From Lachnospiraceae bacterium (lineage in GTDB: Bacteria > Bacillota > Clostridia > Lachnospirales > Lachnospiraceae), in NCBI GenBank assembly GCA_028693165.1, contig JAQUVX010000005.1, positions 62,001-126,000 on the forward strand: DNA of 64,000 nucleotides, written 5' to 3'. Positions 42,757-52,510 of the stretch are shown piece by piece; within the stretch, counting starts at the first letter, position 1, and each line of letters begins with the position of its first letter. Both the position numbers and the translations under genes were made by a program. The notes beneath the pieces are model-generated. The model did no database searches. It saw only the letters and a program-made list of their open reading frames with translations, and had not been told where the DNA came from.

Positions 42757-43435
42757 ATAAGTACCCTATCCCCCGCACCGTTTTCAAATATACCGGATTG
42801 CTACTGTCGTCCTCGAGTTTCTCCCGCAGACGTTTCATGTAAACCATGATCGTGTTGTCATCCACCACATTCTCATTCCAGACCTGCTGATAAAGCTGTG
42901 TCTTGGAAAAGACCTGCCCCGGATGTTCCATAAAGAAGCGGAACAGCGTCAGCTCCCGCGCCGTCAGATTCAAAAGCTCCGTCCCCTTGTAGCACTCCAG
43001 CTTCATCAGGTCAAAGCGAAACGGCCCCACCAGGATCTCGTTCTTTCTCTGACGGTTGTTGTAGATACTGCTCCGGCGGATCAGCGCTTTTGCCTTCTGG
43101 ATCAGCACCGACAGATGAAACGGCTTCGTCAGATAATCATCCGCCCCCAAACCAAGTCCAAGCACCTGATCCATCTCCTCCTGCTTTCCGCTGAGCATCA
43201 GAACCGGTGTCAGAATCTGTTCGGCGCGCAGCCGCTGCAAAATGGTATAACCGTCAATATCCCCCATCATGATATCCAGAATGACCAGATCAAAGGTGTC
43301 CCTATGCAGCAGTTCCAGGGCCTCCACACCGCAGGATGCTTCCTGCACCTGCATGCCTTCCCGCAAAAATGCCGTCTTCAGCGCCATGCGAATCGCAAGC
43401 TCGTCATCCACGACCAGTATTTTCTCATTTGCCAT
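42740..43435 (-). CDS. OmpR-family response regulator
   Basis: ATG 43435 is chosen for GGAGAAGGA upstream; a longer frame to 43474 has none. The product has 231 residues: a receiver domain (ILVVDDELAIRM, phosphoacceptor in LVILDIMMGD, KPF) and a C-terminal winged helix (LTARELTLFRFFMEHPGQVFS; MKRLREKLEDD; TVRGIGYLF). It partners the hybrid kinase, whose start it overlaps by 17 bp. Its genes lie after the terminator of the CitMHS gene on the same strand. Confidence 0.93.
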   Translation of the reverse strand: MANEKILVVDDELAIRMALKTAFLREGMQVQEASCGVEALELLHRDTFDLVILDIMMGDIDGYTILQRLRAEQILTPVLMLSGKQEEMDQVLGLGLGADDYLTKPFHLSVLIQKAKALIRRSSIYNNRQRKNEILVGPFRFDLMKLECYKGTELLNLTARELTLFRFFMEHPGQVFSKTQLYQQVWNENVVDDNTIMVYMKRLREKLEDDSSNPVYLKTVRGIGYLFDEKA

Positions 43436-43504
43436 AATGCGTCCTTCTCCTGTTTTCCATTGCCTTCTGAACACATTATAACTTTTCCGGTATTATTAAG
43501 CAAG

Positions 43505-43545
43505 AAAAAACAGGTAGACCTTCCGTTTCTGTCTTCCTGTTTTTT
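43505..43545 (-). terminator. Intrinsic terminator after the CitMHS gene
   Basis: AAAAAACAGG (43505-43514) pairs with CCTGTTTTTT (43536-43545), and AGAC with GTCT inside. The poly-T side faces the minus strand. It isolates the transporter from the downstream two-component genes. Confidence 0.75.
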
Positions 43546-43566
43546 CTATTCTATATCATGTTGTAT

Positions 43567-44865
43567 TTAAAGCGGAATGATCTGAATGATGATTCCAATT
43601 ACCAGCATACAGATACTCACGATCCAGTAGATCGGAATGCTGAATTTCATGTGATCCTTCAGCTCGGTCTCTGCCAGTCCGATCGCCAGATAGGTAGCCG
43701 GAGTCAGCGGGCTTACCATCAGTGCCAGGTTCTTGCCGATTACCATGGTCAGCGCCGTGCTTAAGGAAGCAACACCGTAGGTTTCGCCAACCTGCATAAC
43801 CAGAGGCATAATGCCGTAGAAGTAAGCGTCCGTACCGACACAAAGGCCCAGCGGCAGTGCCAGCACACCAAAGATGATGTGGATGAATTTTCCAAGGAAG
43901 CCCGGAATAATAGCCATGATCGCATTCGCCATAGCAGTCAGCATACCGGTTCCGTCAAAAATACCAACCATAGCGCCGGCAGCGAATAAGGTTCCGGAAA
44001 TCATCAGTGCTGCTGGAGCGTGTTTCTTGATCAGCTTGTCCTGAAGCTTTAAGTTCGGGTAGTTTACAGCCAGTGCAAGCGCCAGCGCCAGCATGAAGGC
44101 AACATAGCTTGTAATGTAGCCAACCGAAAGGATTACGATCAGGCCGATGGTCAGCAGCAGGTTGAAGATCAAAAGCTTCGGTCTTCTCAGCGCATTTTCC
44201 TCATCCTTGGCCTTCTGATCAACTTCAATAACTTCGCCTCTTCCTGCGCCGGCGCCCTGCTTGATTGCCAGCATGCCAAGCAGAACAGCCAGAACGATAT
44301 TGAAGATCAGGCCGACGATCTGAATCGGAATGAGGATGTGCCATAAATCATTGGCATCCATCGCGAGTACGGTCGCCGCACGTGCAACCGGGCCGCCCCA
44401 CGGAAGCAGGTTCATAACGCCCATACAGGCGCCGGTCAGGCACAGCAGAATCTTGCTGTCGATCTTCATGGACTTGTAAACCGGATACAGCGCCGGAATC
44501 GTGATCAGAACCGTGGTTGCGGTCGTTCCGTCCAGATGAGCGATCGTCGCGATGATTGCCGTTGCAACCGTGACCGCGATGACGTTGTTTCCGGCTTTCT
44601 TCACCAGGAAATTAACGATAACATCGAACATCCCCGTGTCAGACATTACGCCAAAATAGATGACCGAAAAAATAAACAAAATACCGTTGCTTGTGGTCGT
44701 GCCGATACCATCCTTGATAAAGCCTGCCACTTCCTGCGGCCCAAAGCCCAGAAGCAGTGCCGCTGCTGTCGGAATGATTGCCAGTACGACGATCGGCGAC
44801 ATCTTACCCTTCAGAAGCAGGATGACGATTAACGCGATCATGATGAAACCAATGAATGCTGCCAT
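43567..44865 (-). CDS. CitMHS-family citrate/carboxylate transporter
   Basis: A 432-residue membrane protein with about twelve helices. It belongs to the CitMHS branch of the ion-transporter superfamily. Typical segments are VIYFGVMSDTGMFDVIV, IIATIAHLDGTTATTVLITIPAL, LLPWGGPVARAATVL and the C-terminal-half FGVLALPLGLCVGTDAYFYGI, each given in part. Family members import citrate as a metal complex with protons. Neighbouring aspartase and the LysR gene suggest a C4- or C6-carboxylate substrate here. It lies 115 bp after the LysR gene on the same strand. Confidence 0.88.
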   Translation of the reverse strand: MAAFIGFIMIALIVILLLKGKMSPIVVLAIIPTAAALLLGFGPQEVAGFIKDGIGTTTSNGILFIFSVIYFGVMSDTGMFDVIVNFLVKKAGNNVIAVTVATAIIATIAHLDGTTATTVLITIPALYPVYKSMKIDSKILLCLTGACMGVMNLLPWGGPVARAATVLAMDANDLWHILIPIQIVGLIFNIVLAVLLGMLAIKQGAGAGRGEVIEVDQKAKDEENALRRPKLLIFNLLLTIGLIVILSVGYITSYVAFMLALALALAVNYPNLKLQDKLIKKHAPAALMISGTLFAAGAMVGIFDGTGMLTAMANAIMAIIPGFLGKFIHIIFGVLALPLGLCVGTDAYFYGIMPLVMQVGETYGVASLSTALTMVIGKNLALMVSPLTPATYLAIGLAETELKDHMKFSIPIYWIVSICMLVIGIIIQIIPL

Positions 44866-44980
44866 GTGTAATTCCCCCGTTTTTTTATTTGCAGACTTAA
44901 CTGCTTTGTATGATTCTGATTATAACGGGGCAACATGAATTTAACCTGACTGCTTTCTTACAACCTGTTAAGATATGATC

Positions 44981-45910
44981 CTATAATCCATTCAAAAATG
45001 CTTCCATCGCCCGGCTGAAATAGCGTCCTTTCTTCCAGTAGATGCTGATGTTCCTGCTGCTCTTCTCACTGTCCAGCTTATAATAGACCACCTTGTGATT
45101 GTCCGGCACGCGGGCCACCAGCGTATCACTGATAAACGAGCTGCCGATCCCGGAGCAGGTGATGTTGTAAGATGTCATCTGCTGATCCAGCTCAAACACA
45201 ATATGCGGCGCAAAGCCGTGTTCCTGGCACAGCTCCATCGCGCGCTTGCGGGTGTCATTCTCCGGCTTTAAGACCACGAACGGTTCTTCGCGAAACGCTT
45301 CCAGGGCGACTGCCCGAACCTGCGTCTGCAAAAAAGACCCGTCCCGAATCTGCTCCGCCGGAACCTGATACGGTTCAAGGTGACGGTTGATCTCGCTGCC
45401 GGTCGGAACCGCCAGCAGCAGATGTTCGCGCTGCACCACATACCGGCCGTACAGCTCCGCATCCAGCTCGCAGTTGTCCAGCATCAGATCCAGTTTTCCG
45501 CTTTGCAGCATCTCTTCCAGATTCGCCGTGGATTCCTCCACCAGCACCAGCTCCACCTGCGGATATTTCCGTGAAAACCGGCCCATCATGACCGGCAGCA
45601 TCCAGGAGGAGTACAGGGTGCTTCCGCCCAGCACCAGATTCCCCGTCTTCAGTCCGCCCCAGTCATTCACAAAATCCACAAATTCCTTTTCTGCCGCGAG
45701 AATCTTCTCCACCGACTGCATGTAATGTTCCCCGCACTCGGTAAGCCCCAGGGGCTTCGTGCTCCGGTCAAAGAGCGGATAGCCGATCTTCTTTTCGATC
45801 CGCTTGACATTGGCGCTCAGCGAGGGCTGGGAAATAAAGAGTTCTTTCGCCGCCTTGGAAAAGCTTCGTGTGCGGTATACCGCATAGACATATTCCATTC
45901 CCTGAAACAT
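44981..45910 (-). CDS. LysR-family transcriptional regulator
   Basis: ATG 45910 has GGAGAT upstream; the product has 309 residues. The N-terminal winged helix reads YAVYRTRSFSKAAKELFISQPSLSANVKRIEKKIGYPLFDRS (in part), and the C-terminal effector domain is of the LysR substrate-binding type. It is divergent from aspA and upstream of the CitMHS transporter. It therefore probably controls both, with an organic acid or aspartate as co-inducer. A longer frame to 45934 runs into the promoter region and is not preferred. Confidence 0.92.
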   Translation of the reverse strand: MFQGMEYVYAVYRTRSFSKAAKELFISQPSLSANVKRIEKKIGYPLFDRSTKPLGLTECGEHYMQSVEKILAAEKEFVDFVNDWGGLKTGNLVLGGSTLYSSWMLPVMMGRFSRKYPQVELVLVEESTANLEEMLQSGKLDLMLDNCELDAELYGRYVVQREHLLLAVPTGSEINRHLEPYQVPAEQIRDGSFLQTQVRAVALEAFREEPFVVLKPENDTRKRAMELCQEHGFAPHIVFELDQQMTSYNITCSGIGSSFISDTLVARVPDNHKVVYYKLDSEKSSRNISIYWKKGRYFSRAMEAFLNGL

Positions 45911-45976
45911 CACAGTATCTCCTTTCCGGTTCAAATAATAGCTTTCAAGTTATACTTTTTATAAAAATATATGTAT

Positions 45977-46005
45977 TTGAATATATCATAATCTACTCCT
46001 ATAAT
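45977..46005 (+). promoter_or_regulatory. Promoter of aspA
   Basis: TTGAAT (45977-45982), 17 bp, TATAAT (46000-46005), 40 bp before aspA. The AT-rich divergent region upstream with partial dyads such as ATATGTATTTGAATATAT is the likely LysR binding region. Confidence 0.65.
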
Positions 46006-46044
46006 AAAAGCAAGAAGATCACCACATTTCAGGAGGGGGATACT

Positions 46045-47481
46045 ATGAGTGAACCAAAGAAAGCAGAATATCGGATTGAACATGATTCCATCGGGACCAG
46101 AGACGTACCGGAGGACGTGTATTACGGCGTGCAGTCCATGCGGGCCGCGGAGAATTTCCACATTACGGGACTGACCATGCATCCCGAGATCATCAACAGC
46201 CTGGCCTACATAAAAAAAGCTGCCGCCATTACCAACTGTGAAGTCGGTCTTTTGGACAAGCAGACGGCCAATGCCATCGTCCAGGCCTGCGATGATATCC
46301 TGAACGGTAAATTTCATGAGTATTTTATTGTAGATCCGATACAGGGCGGTGCCGGTACCTCCCTGAACATGAATGCCAACGAGGTGATCGCCAACCGCGC
46401 CATCGAGCTCATGGGCGGAAAGAAGGGCGACTATCAGATCGTCAATCCCAACGACCACGTCAACTGCGGCCAGTCCACCAACGATGTCATTCCCACCGCC
46501 GGCAAGATGACTTCCCTGCGCCTGCTGAAGAACTTAAAGCAGGAGCTGCTGCGTCTCTACAAGGCACTGGGCGAAAAAGCAGAGGAATTCGACCACGTGA
46601 TCAAGATGGGGCGCACCCAGATGCAAGACGCCGTTCCCATCCGTCTGGGGCAGGAATTCAAAGCCTACGCGGTCGCCATCCTGCGAGATATTCACCGCAT
46701 GGACAAAGCCATGGATGAGATGCGTGTGCTGAATATGGGCGGCACTGCCGTCGGCACCGGCCTCAACGCCGATTCCTCTTATCTGCAGCGCATCGTTCCC
46801 ACGCTGTCCGAGGTGGCCGATATGGATCTGGTTCAGGCCTTTGACTTAATTGATTCCACGCAGAATCTGGATTCCTTCGTGGCTGTTTCCGGCGCAGTCA
46901 AAGCCTGTGCCGTCACCCTGTCAAAGATCTCCAACGATCTTCGGCTCATGTCCTCCGGTCCGAGAGCCGGCTTCGGCGAGATCAATCTTCCGGAGAAACA
47001 GAACGGTTCCTCCATCATGCCCGGCAAGGTAAACCCGGTTATCCCGGAGGTGGTCAATCAAGTGGCCTTCAATATCATCGGCAACGACGTGACCATCACC
47101 ATGGCCGCGGAAGCCGGACAGCTTGAGCTGAACGCCTTTGAGCCGATCGTCTTCTACTGCATGTTCCAGTCCATCGACACGCTGGCCTACGCCGTGCGGA
47201 CCTTCGTGGACAACTGCGTGCGCGGCATCACCGCCAACGAGACACGCTGCCGCTATCTGGTGGAAAACAGTGTCGGCATCATCACCGCCATCTGCCCGCA
47301 TGTCGGCTACCAGAAAGCTGCCGATATCGCCAAAAATGCCATCAAAACCGGGGAACCGGTACGAAGCCTGATCCTGAAGGAAGGTCTGATGGATGAGGCT
47401 GAACTCGACCGCATCCTGGATCCGGTTCATATGACCGAGCCGGGCATCTCCGGGCGGGATCTCCTGCGCAGAAGAAAATGA
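46045..47481 (+). CDS. aspA: Aspartate ammonia-lyase
   Basis: ATG 46045 follows AGGAGGGGG; the protein has 478 residues. It belongs to the aspartase/fumarase superfamily. Signatures are the catalytic loop GSSIMPGKVNPVIPE, GRTQMQDAVP, STNDVIPT and the N-terminal RIEHDSIGTRDVPEDVYYGVQS in part. The DVPEDVYYGVQS start and length favour aspartase over class II fumarase. It cleaves aspartate to fumarate and ammonia, feeding anaerobic fumarate reduction and nitrogen supply. It is divergent from the LysR regulator, and the CitMHS transporter lies behind the regulator. Confidence 0.92.
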   Translation: MSEPKKAEYRIEHDSIGTRDVPEDVYYGVQSMRAAENFHITGLTMHPEIINSLAYIKKAAAITNCEVGLLDKQTANAIVQACDDILNGKFHEYFIVDPIQGGAGTSLNMNANEVIANRAIELMGGKKGDYQIVNPNDHVNCGQSTNDVIPTAGKMTSLRLLKNLKQELLRLYKALGEKAEEFDHVIKMGRTQMQDAVPIRLGQEFKAYAVAILRDIHRMDKAMDEMRVLNMGGTAVGTGLNADSSYLQRIVPTLSEVADMDLVQAFDLIDSTQNLDSFVAVSGAVKACAVTLSKISNDLRLMSSGPRAGFGEINLPEKQNGSSIMPGKVNPVIPEVVNQVAFNIIGNDVTITMAAEAGQLELNAFEPIVFYCMFQSIDTLAYAVRTFVDNCVRGITANETRCRYLVENSVGIITAICPHVGYQKAADIAKNAIKTGEPVRSLILKEGLMDEAELDRILDPVHMTEPGISGRDLLRRRK

Positions 47482-47494
47482 CGAAAAACAGGGC

Positions 47495-47992
47495 TTAGGC
47501 TTCCGTAAAGGGAATCTTGTGATCCTTGAAATAAAGCCGCGTCGCCTCATCCCACTCAATCTCGATCTGGCGATCCAGCGTAAAGATATTGAGCGAAGTC
47601 CCCGATACACAGTGAATCTCATTGTTCTCATAACGGATATTGAGGTACAGTCCCTGGACCTGATTGACCGTCAGGTCCAGTTGGGCATTGCGAAGAAACT
47701 CCTCCACATCGTCCGGCGGAAGCTGCAGGGTGATCTGAAAGGACTCCGGAAGCTTCCTGCCCTTGATCAGCGAATAGCAGATCGGCCGCAGCACCTTCCA
47801 GGAGGACAGCTCTTCAATCTTGTTCTCCTCCAGTTCCTGCTCCGAGTAATACCCCTGCCGAATATGCCCGTCTATGGTAAAGCTGTTAAATGTCACGATA
47901 ACAGCCTCCCGCACCAGCCAGCCGTCGAATATCTCCTTCAAAAACAGCTGCGCCGTAAATGTCCGCAATTCCTCCATTTTAAATGAGACCAT
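47495..47992 (-). CDS. DUF5721-like protein
   Basis: A 165-residue soluble protein resembling DUF5721, a family I associate with Lachnospiraceae. It begins MVSFKMEELRTFTAQLFLKEIFDGW and ends EATRLYFKDHKIPFTEA. No catalytic motif, signal or membrane helix is visible. It is convergent with aspA, with 13 bp between the stops, and follows the foldase gene by 22 bp, so those two are probably cotranscribed. Function unknown. Confidence 0.7.
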   Translation of the reverse strand: MVSFKMEELRTFTAQLFLKEIFDGWLVREAVIVTFNSFTIDGHIRQGYYSEQELEENKIEELSSWKVLRPICYSLIKGRKLPESFQITLQLPPDDVEEFLRNAQLDLTVNQVQGLYLNIRYENNEIHCVSGTSLNIFTLDRQIEIEWDEATRLYFKDHKIPFTEA

Positions 47993-48014
47993 GTGTCCTC
48001 CGCCTTTCCTTCTC

Positions 48015-48995
48015 TTAAGAATTCATAGCTTCCTGATACAATTCAAAAAAATCGGTCGTTGTCGACTCTGCCCCGTCGCTGAAGGACAAATCGTCCCAGA
48101 TGCTGCCCCGGATCTTTACCGGATGCTCCGCCGCAAACTCATTATAAATCTGGCGAAATGCCTGATTCTTTCGCTGCAGCGCCAGCTTCTGCTTCCGCTC
48201 CAGCGTCGCCTCCTCATCGTAATCGTTGATGCATTTCACGATGTACCAGGTTCCATTCTCCTCTACAACCGGGCTGATCTCCCCGATCGCCAGCGCAAAG
48301 ACCGGCTCCTCATAGGTCTTTGGCCGCTCACTTCGCCCGACCGATTTCTCAATGGTGCTGTCCTCGGAAACCGCCCTTGCAATGGCAGCAAAGTCCGCTC
48401 CCTCCGCCGTTACCTGCTGGTACGCCTCCTGCGCACGGGCTGCGTCGCTTACCCGGATCTCCTGCACCACAATCACGCGGGCTTCGCTGTCGCTGATCTC
48501 CAGATTCACATCCTTCGTCAGCTCATCCACCAGCCGGTTTGCGCGGTGGTAAGCCTCATACATCGTATAGACATCGTCCTCCGACGCGCCGATATTCTGT
48601 AAATCCCCCTCAGTCAGTGATTGATAGAAGGTCGCCGCCAGCTGGTGAAGCTGTTCCTTCTCCTGTGCCGTCAGGGTGAGATTCTGCTCGTCCGCCAGCA
48701 GATTCGTCGTCTTTAACTCCCGAAGGAAATTCTGAATCTCCTCCGCCAGGTACGTCTGAAAGGTCGTCCCGTCATCCCGCACCTGCACCTGCCAGATCTG
48801 ATCGGTGTAGATCTTCCGGTAGCGGTTCCGTTCTGTTGCCACGATCAGCATGGTCTGCGGGTCGGTATAGCCCTCTGTCTCTTTCACTTCAGAGACAAGA
48901 GGAATTCCGCTGCTGCATCCAAAGATCGCTCCGGTACCGCAGGAAAGGAGCAGCCCCAGCGCCGCGGCGCGAATCCATTGTTTGTAATTGTACAT
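48015..48995 (-). CDS. PrsA/SurA-like peptidylprolyl isomerase lipoprotein
   Basis: A 326-residue exported protein. The signal peptide ends with the lipobox FGCSS, so it should be anchored on the outer face of the membrane. A helical SurA/PrsA-like N-domain precedes a parvulin (PPIC-type) domain at about residues 170-270: VVQEIRVSD, EGADFAAIARAVSEDSTIEKSVG, and FALAIGEISPVVEENGTWYIVKC in part. It probably assists folding of secreted proteins. It lies between sbcC and the DUF5721 gene on the same strand. Confidence 0.88.
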   Translation of the reverse strand: MYNYKQWIRAAALGLLLSCGTGAIFGCSSGIPLVSEVKETEGYTDPQTMLIVATERNRYRKIYTDQIWQVQVRDDGTTFQTYLAEEIQNFLRELKTTNLLADEQNLTLTAQEKEQLHQLAATFYQSLTEGDLQNIGASEDDVYTMYEAYHRANRLVDELTKDVNLEISDSEARVIVVQEIRVSDAARAQEAYQQVTAEGADFAAIARAVSEDSTIEKSVGRSERPKTYEEPVFALAIGEISPVVEENGTWYIVKCINDYDEEATLERKQKLALQRKNQAFRQIYNEFAAEHPVKIRGSIWDDLSFSDGAESTTTDFFELYQEAMNS

Positions 48996-49050
48996 ATATA
49001 TAAACTCCTGTTAAATGCGAAGATTGATGTGTGGTTATAAATGATTCCGT

Positions 49051-51342
49051 TTAGAATGAGTATACCTCAAAATTCGTTTTAATGCTACTTCCATTGTTGG
49101 TTTTCTCAATCACAATCTGATGTTCGATCTGTTCCTTCAATTCTTCCACATGAGAAATGATGCCGATCATGCGCTGATGGCTTCCCAGGGATTTTAGGAT
49201 CTCGATGGCCTGCGCCAGAGATTCCTGATCCAACGCACCAAAGCCCTCATCCACAAAGAGCGTCTCCACCTGAATGCCTCCGGCATAGCTCTGCACCACA
49301 TCCGAAGTGCCAAGAGCCAGGGCCAGAGCCGCCTTGAAGGACTCTCCGCCGGACAGGCTCCGCACCGAGCGCTGCTTGCCGGTGTACTGATCCAGCACGC
49401 CCATCTCCATACTCTCCTTCGTGCGGCGGTCGCGGCTTTCCTCCTGCCGGTACAGCTCGTAGCGCTCACCGGTCATGGCCCGCAGCCGCAGATTCGCCGC
49501 CCGCAAAATATCATCAAAATAGACCGAAAGCACATACTGCTCCAATACCAGTCTCCGGTTGTTCGATCCATTTGCCGCCCGCTCTACCTTCCGCAAAACT
49601 CCATATTCTGCTTCCAGCCTTTCGCGCACCTGGCTGTGCTCCCGCATCTGGGCGAGTGCTGTCCGGTTGACGCTCCAGGTAGTCTGGAGTTTTTCTTTTT
49701 CCCGTGCCTGCTGCCGCCTCTGCTCCTCCAGCTCTCGAATCTGCTGATCCCACTGGACGAGATCCTGCCGTTTCTGCTCCTTCGGCTTTTTCAGACTTTC
49801 CTTCTGCTGTCTGACCAGTGCCTTCTGTTTCTCCAACTGGATTTCGATGGTCTGACACGCCTGTTCCAGCTCCCGCCGCCTGTTCGTCAGATTGTGAAGC
49901 TGCTTTGTCTGTGCCTTTTGCCGGGCTTCAATCTCCTCCAAGAGCCGATCCGCATTCTCCTGAAGCTCCAGCCCGGAGGCGCGCAGATGTTCCTCCATCT
50001 GCCGCAGAGCCCCCAGTTCTGCTGCCGCTTTCGCCTGCGCCTCATTCGACCGACGGATCTGCTGCTCGGTCTCCTGTTTTAACTGCTCCAGCTTCTTTTC
50101 GTCTGGAACCTCCTCCGTCAAATGCGCCGGGTTCGGGTGCGCCAGTGAGCCACAGACCGGACAGGCAATCCCATCCGCCAGCCCCTGGGCCAAAATACCG
50201 GCAGCCGCCTTGCGGTACCGGTCCTCCCACAGCTCATATTCCGCTTTTTTCTGCTTCGCCGCCGCATCCAGCTTTAAAAACTGCTGCTGCAAAACCGCCA
50301 GCTCGCCGCCGGCCTTCTTCCAGGCCAGCAGACGCTCACACTGTTCCTGGCCCAGTCGAAGCTGTTCCGTCAAAGCGGCCTCCTCCCGGATAAGCTCCGG
50401 CAGTTGTTCTGCCTCCTGTGCAAGCTCCTTCTTTCGCTTCTCGGTATCCGCAAGCTCCTGCCTGCGCTGCGCCAGGCGCGCGCTGTCCTGCTCAAACTGA
50501 TCGATCAGACGGTTGTTCTGCCGCACCTGCTCGGTCTTCTGCACCAGTGCCTTATAGGCGCGGTCAAGCTCGGTCTGCTGCGCTTCCAGATCCTTCTTCT
50601 GCCGGGTTTTCTCCTCGATATCCGCTTCCACAAGCGCCATCAGCTTGCTGTAATTGCGGCTCTTCTGATTCCAGGCCGCCTGCCATGGTTCCGAGGCCAT
50701 CCGAAAAGAACCGGCAGTCTCATCCATACGGTTTTTCACTTCCTCCAGCCGTCCGTTCAGCGCCTTGACCCGCTGACTCAAAAGCTGGGTCACCGCATCG
50801 TAAAGCTGCGTCTGGAAAATATCCCGGAAGATCAGCGTCCGTTCCCGCGATGTCGCCATGAGAAGCCGCGTAAACTCGCCCTGGGCGATCATGGAAATCT
50901 GCTTAAACTGCCGCTCATCCATACCCAAAAGCTCCGTCACCGCCCCGGTAACCTGCTGGCTTCCCGTCGCCTCCAGCGCATCCTCCCGGTAAAGCTGCGC
51001 ATCCTCATTCTTCATGGTCATGCCTTCGCCGCGCAGCTTCGGCCGCTCGTAGCGCGGGTTGCGCAAAATTCGATACCGCACGTCCTTATGGAGAAAGATC
51101 AGCTCCACAAAGGTCTCTGCATCCGCCGCCGCAAAATCACTGCGCAGGCTGTCCTTCTCGCGGATTGACCCGCTCACCTCGCCGTAAAGGGCAAAGGTAA
51201 TCGCATCAAATACGGTGGTCTTTCCCGCACCGGTCGCTCCCGTTATGAGAAATAATCCGCCGCTGCTTATGACCGTCAAATCGACCGACTGGTATTCCCG
51301 ATAAGGCCCCCAGGCGCAAACGGACAATTTAAGTGGTTTCAT
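49051..51342 (-). CDS. sbcC: Exonuclease subunit SbcC (Rad50-like ATPase)
   Basis: A 763-residue SMC-like ATPase. Walker A is GATGAGKTT near residue 35. Long heptad-rich arms flank the zinc hook CPVCGS near residue 393. The signature is SLSGGESFKAALALALG and Walker B is VETLFVDEGFGALD. It is shorter than E. coli SbcC (over 1,000 residues) through shorter coiled coils. With SbcD it opens hairpins and processes double-strand ends. It overlaps sbcD by 4 bp. Confidence 0.95.
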   Translation of the reverse strand: MKPLKLSVCAWGPYREYQSVDLTVISSGGLFLITGATGAGKTTVFDAITFALYGEVSGSIREKDSLRSDFAAADAETFVELIFLHKDVRYRILRNPRYERPKLRGEGMTMKNEDAQLYREDALEATGSQQVTGAVTELLGMDERQFKQISMIAQGEFTRLLMATSRERTLIFRDIFQTQLYDAVTQLLSQRVKALNGRLEEVKNRMDETAGSFRMASEPWQAAWNQKSRNYSKLMALVEADIEEKTRQKKDLEAQQTELDRAYKALVQKTEQVRQNNRLIDQFEQDSARLAQRRQELADTEKRKKELAQEAEQLPELIREEAALTEQLRLGQEQCERLLAWKKAGGELAVLQQQFLKLDAAAKQKKAEYELWEDRYRKAAAGILAQGLADGIACPVCGSLAHPNPAHLTEEVPDEKKLEQLKQETEQQIRRSNEAQAKAAAELGALRQMEEHLRASGLELQENADRLLEEIEARQKAQTKQLHNLTNRRRELEQACQTIEIQLEKQKALVRQQKESLKKPKEQKRQDLVQWDQQIRELEEQRRQQAREKEKLQTTWSVNRTALAQMREHSQVRERLEAEYGVLRKVERAANGSNNRRLVLEQYVLSVYFDDILRAANLRLRAMTGERYELYRQEESRDRRTKESMEMGVLDQYTGKQRSVRSLSGGESFKAALALALGTSDVVQSYAGGIQVETLFVDEGFGALDQESLAQAIEILKSLGSHQRMIGIISHVEELKEQIEHQIVIEKTNNGSSIKTNFEVYSF

Positions 51343-52499
51343 GCCTGTCCCTCCTTCGCCTGTGTGATCACTTCTTCGATCAGCTCTGCCTGTTCCTCCG
51401 TCAGATCCTGATCCATCACATATTCATAGAACTGAGAAAATAATTCCGTCGGCGACTTCTCCTTCCAGTCCAGGCCACGCTGTAACGCCTGCTCCTGACG
51501 CTCCTTCTGCACCTGCTCCAACTGCAGCTGCATCACGTTGGGGTAGACACTGCGCAGCGTCCCGATGGGGTCTGCCAGATCCTCCTCATTGGTCAGAATC
51601 GCCATCAGATAATCTTCACAATCTGCCGCCTCCACCACCGCCGGTGCGATCAAATCGGCCAGCTTTCCGCGGATTTTGCGCATGTCATGCACCGGCTTTA
51701 AGGGAATCCTCTTAATCTGCAGCGCGCCCTGCTCATCCCAGCTTCCGACCAGAACCGACTTTTTCTGGTGCACCTCGGAGAAGGAATATTTGACCGGCGA
51801 ACCGCTGTAATACACCGGTCCCTCGCCGATCTTCTGCGGTCCGTGGATATGCCCCAGCGCCACGTAATCAAAGCCCGTGAAATTGGCGGCCTCCACCTGA
51901 TCGGCTCCCCCCACGCTGGCCCGCGTCTCCGAATCCGACAGCTCCGGCTCCAGCCCATGATTCACCACGAACTGATGCGTCAGCAAAATGTTCTTCCCGT
52001 TCTCCAGATAATCCACATGGCGCAGAAGCTCCTGCATGGCCTCCTCGTACGTCACCACCGGTTTGTGAAACAGATCACGCACCTGCGCCGGCTTGGCATA
52101 GGGAAGCAAATGCACGCGCACCGCCCCGGCTTCCCCGATCTGCGCCGTCCAGTCCACACAGCGGATCTTCTCGTTTAAAACGCCCTCCAGATACAGCCCG
52201 CGATGTTCCAGAATCCGATTTGCAAATCCGATCCGCTCCCCGCTGTCATGGTTTCCGGCGATCCCGCAGACCACCACTCCCAGGTCAATCAGACTGGTCA
52301 GGAAATCATCCAGCACCGTCACCGCCTGCGACGGCGGCAGCGCCCGGTCATACAGATCTCCGCTCAGGAAAACCATATCGATGGATTCTGTCTTTACAAT
52401 CTCAAGCATCTGCGCAAGCACCGCCCTCTGCTCCTCTAACATCGAGAACCCACAGACTGTCTTTCCGATATGCAAATCAGATGTATGCAAAAATTTCAT
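51339..52499 (-). CDS. sbcD: Exonuclease subunit SbcD (Mre11-like nuclease)
   Basis: A 386-residue metallophosphoesterase with all nuclease motifs: HTSDLHIGK at the start, SGDLYDR, GNHDSGER, and GHIHGPQ, with the histidine of TH in LLTHQF. A C-terminal capping domain follows. It acts with SbcC, whose start it overlaps by 4 bp. The HAD phosphatase gene lies 11 bp upstream on the same strand. Confidence 0.95.
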   Translation of the reverse strand: MKFLHTSDLHIGKTVCGFSMLEEQRAVLAQMLEIVKTESIDMVFLSGDLYDRALPPSQAVTVLDDFLTSLIDLGVVVCGIAGNHDSGERIGFANRILEHRGLYLEGVLNEKIRCVDWTAQIGEAGAVRVHLLPYAKPAQVRDLFHKPVVTYEEAMQELLRHVDYLENGKNILLTHQFVVNHGLEPELSDSETRASVGGADQVEAANFTGFDYVALGHIHGPQKIGEGPVYYSGSPVKYSFSEVHQKKSVLVGSWDEQGALQIKRIPLKPVHDMRKIRGKLADLIAPAVVEAADCEDYLMAILTNEEDLADPIGTLRSVYPNVMQLQLEQVQKERQEQALQRGLDWKEKSPTELFSQFYEYVMDQDLTEEQAELIEEVITQAKEGQA

Positions 52500-52510
52500 C
52501 CTGTCTCCTC

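Noticed and set aside
51321-51332. GGACAATTT inside sbcC as another TTGGACAATT-type site
   Set aside because: A single partial match in coding sequence without the flanking TT or the 71-73-bp partner; expected by chance.
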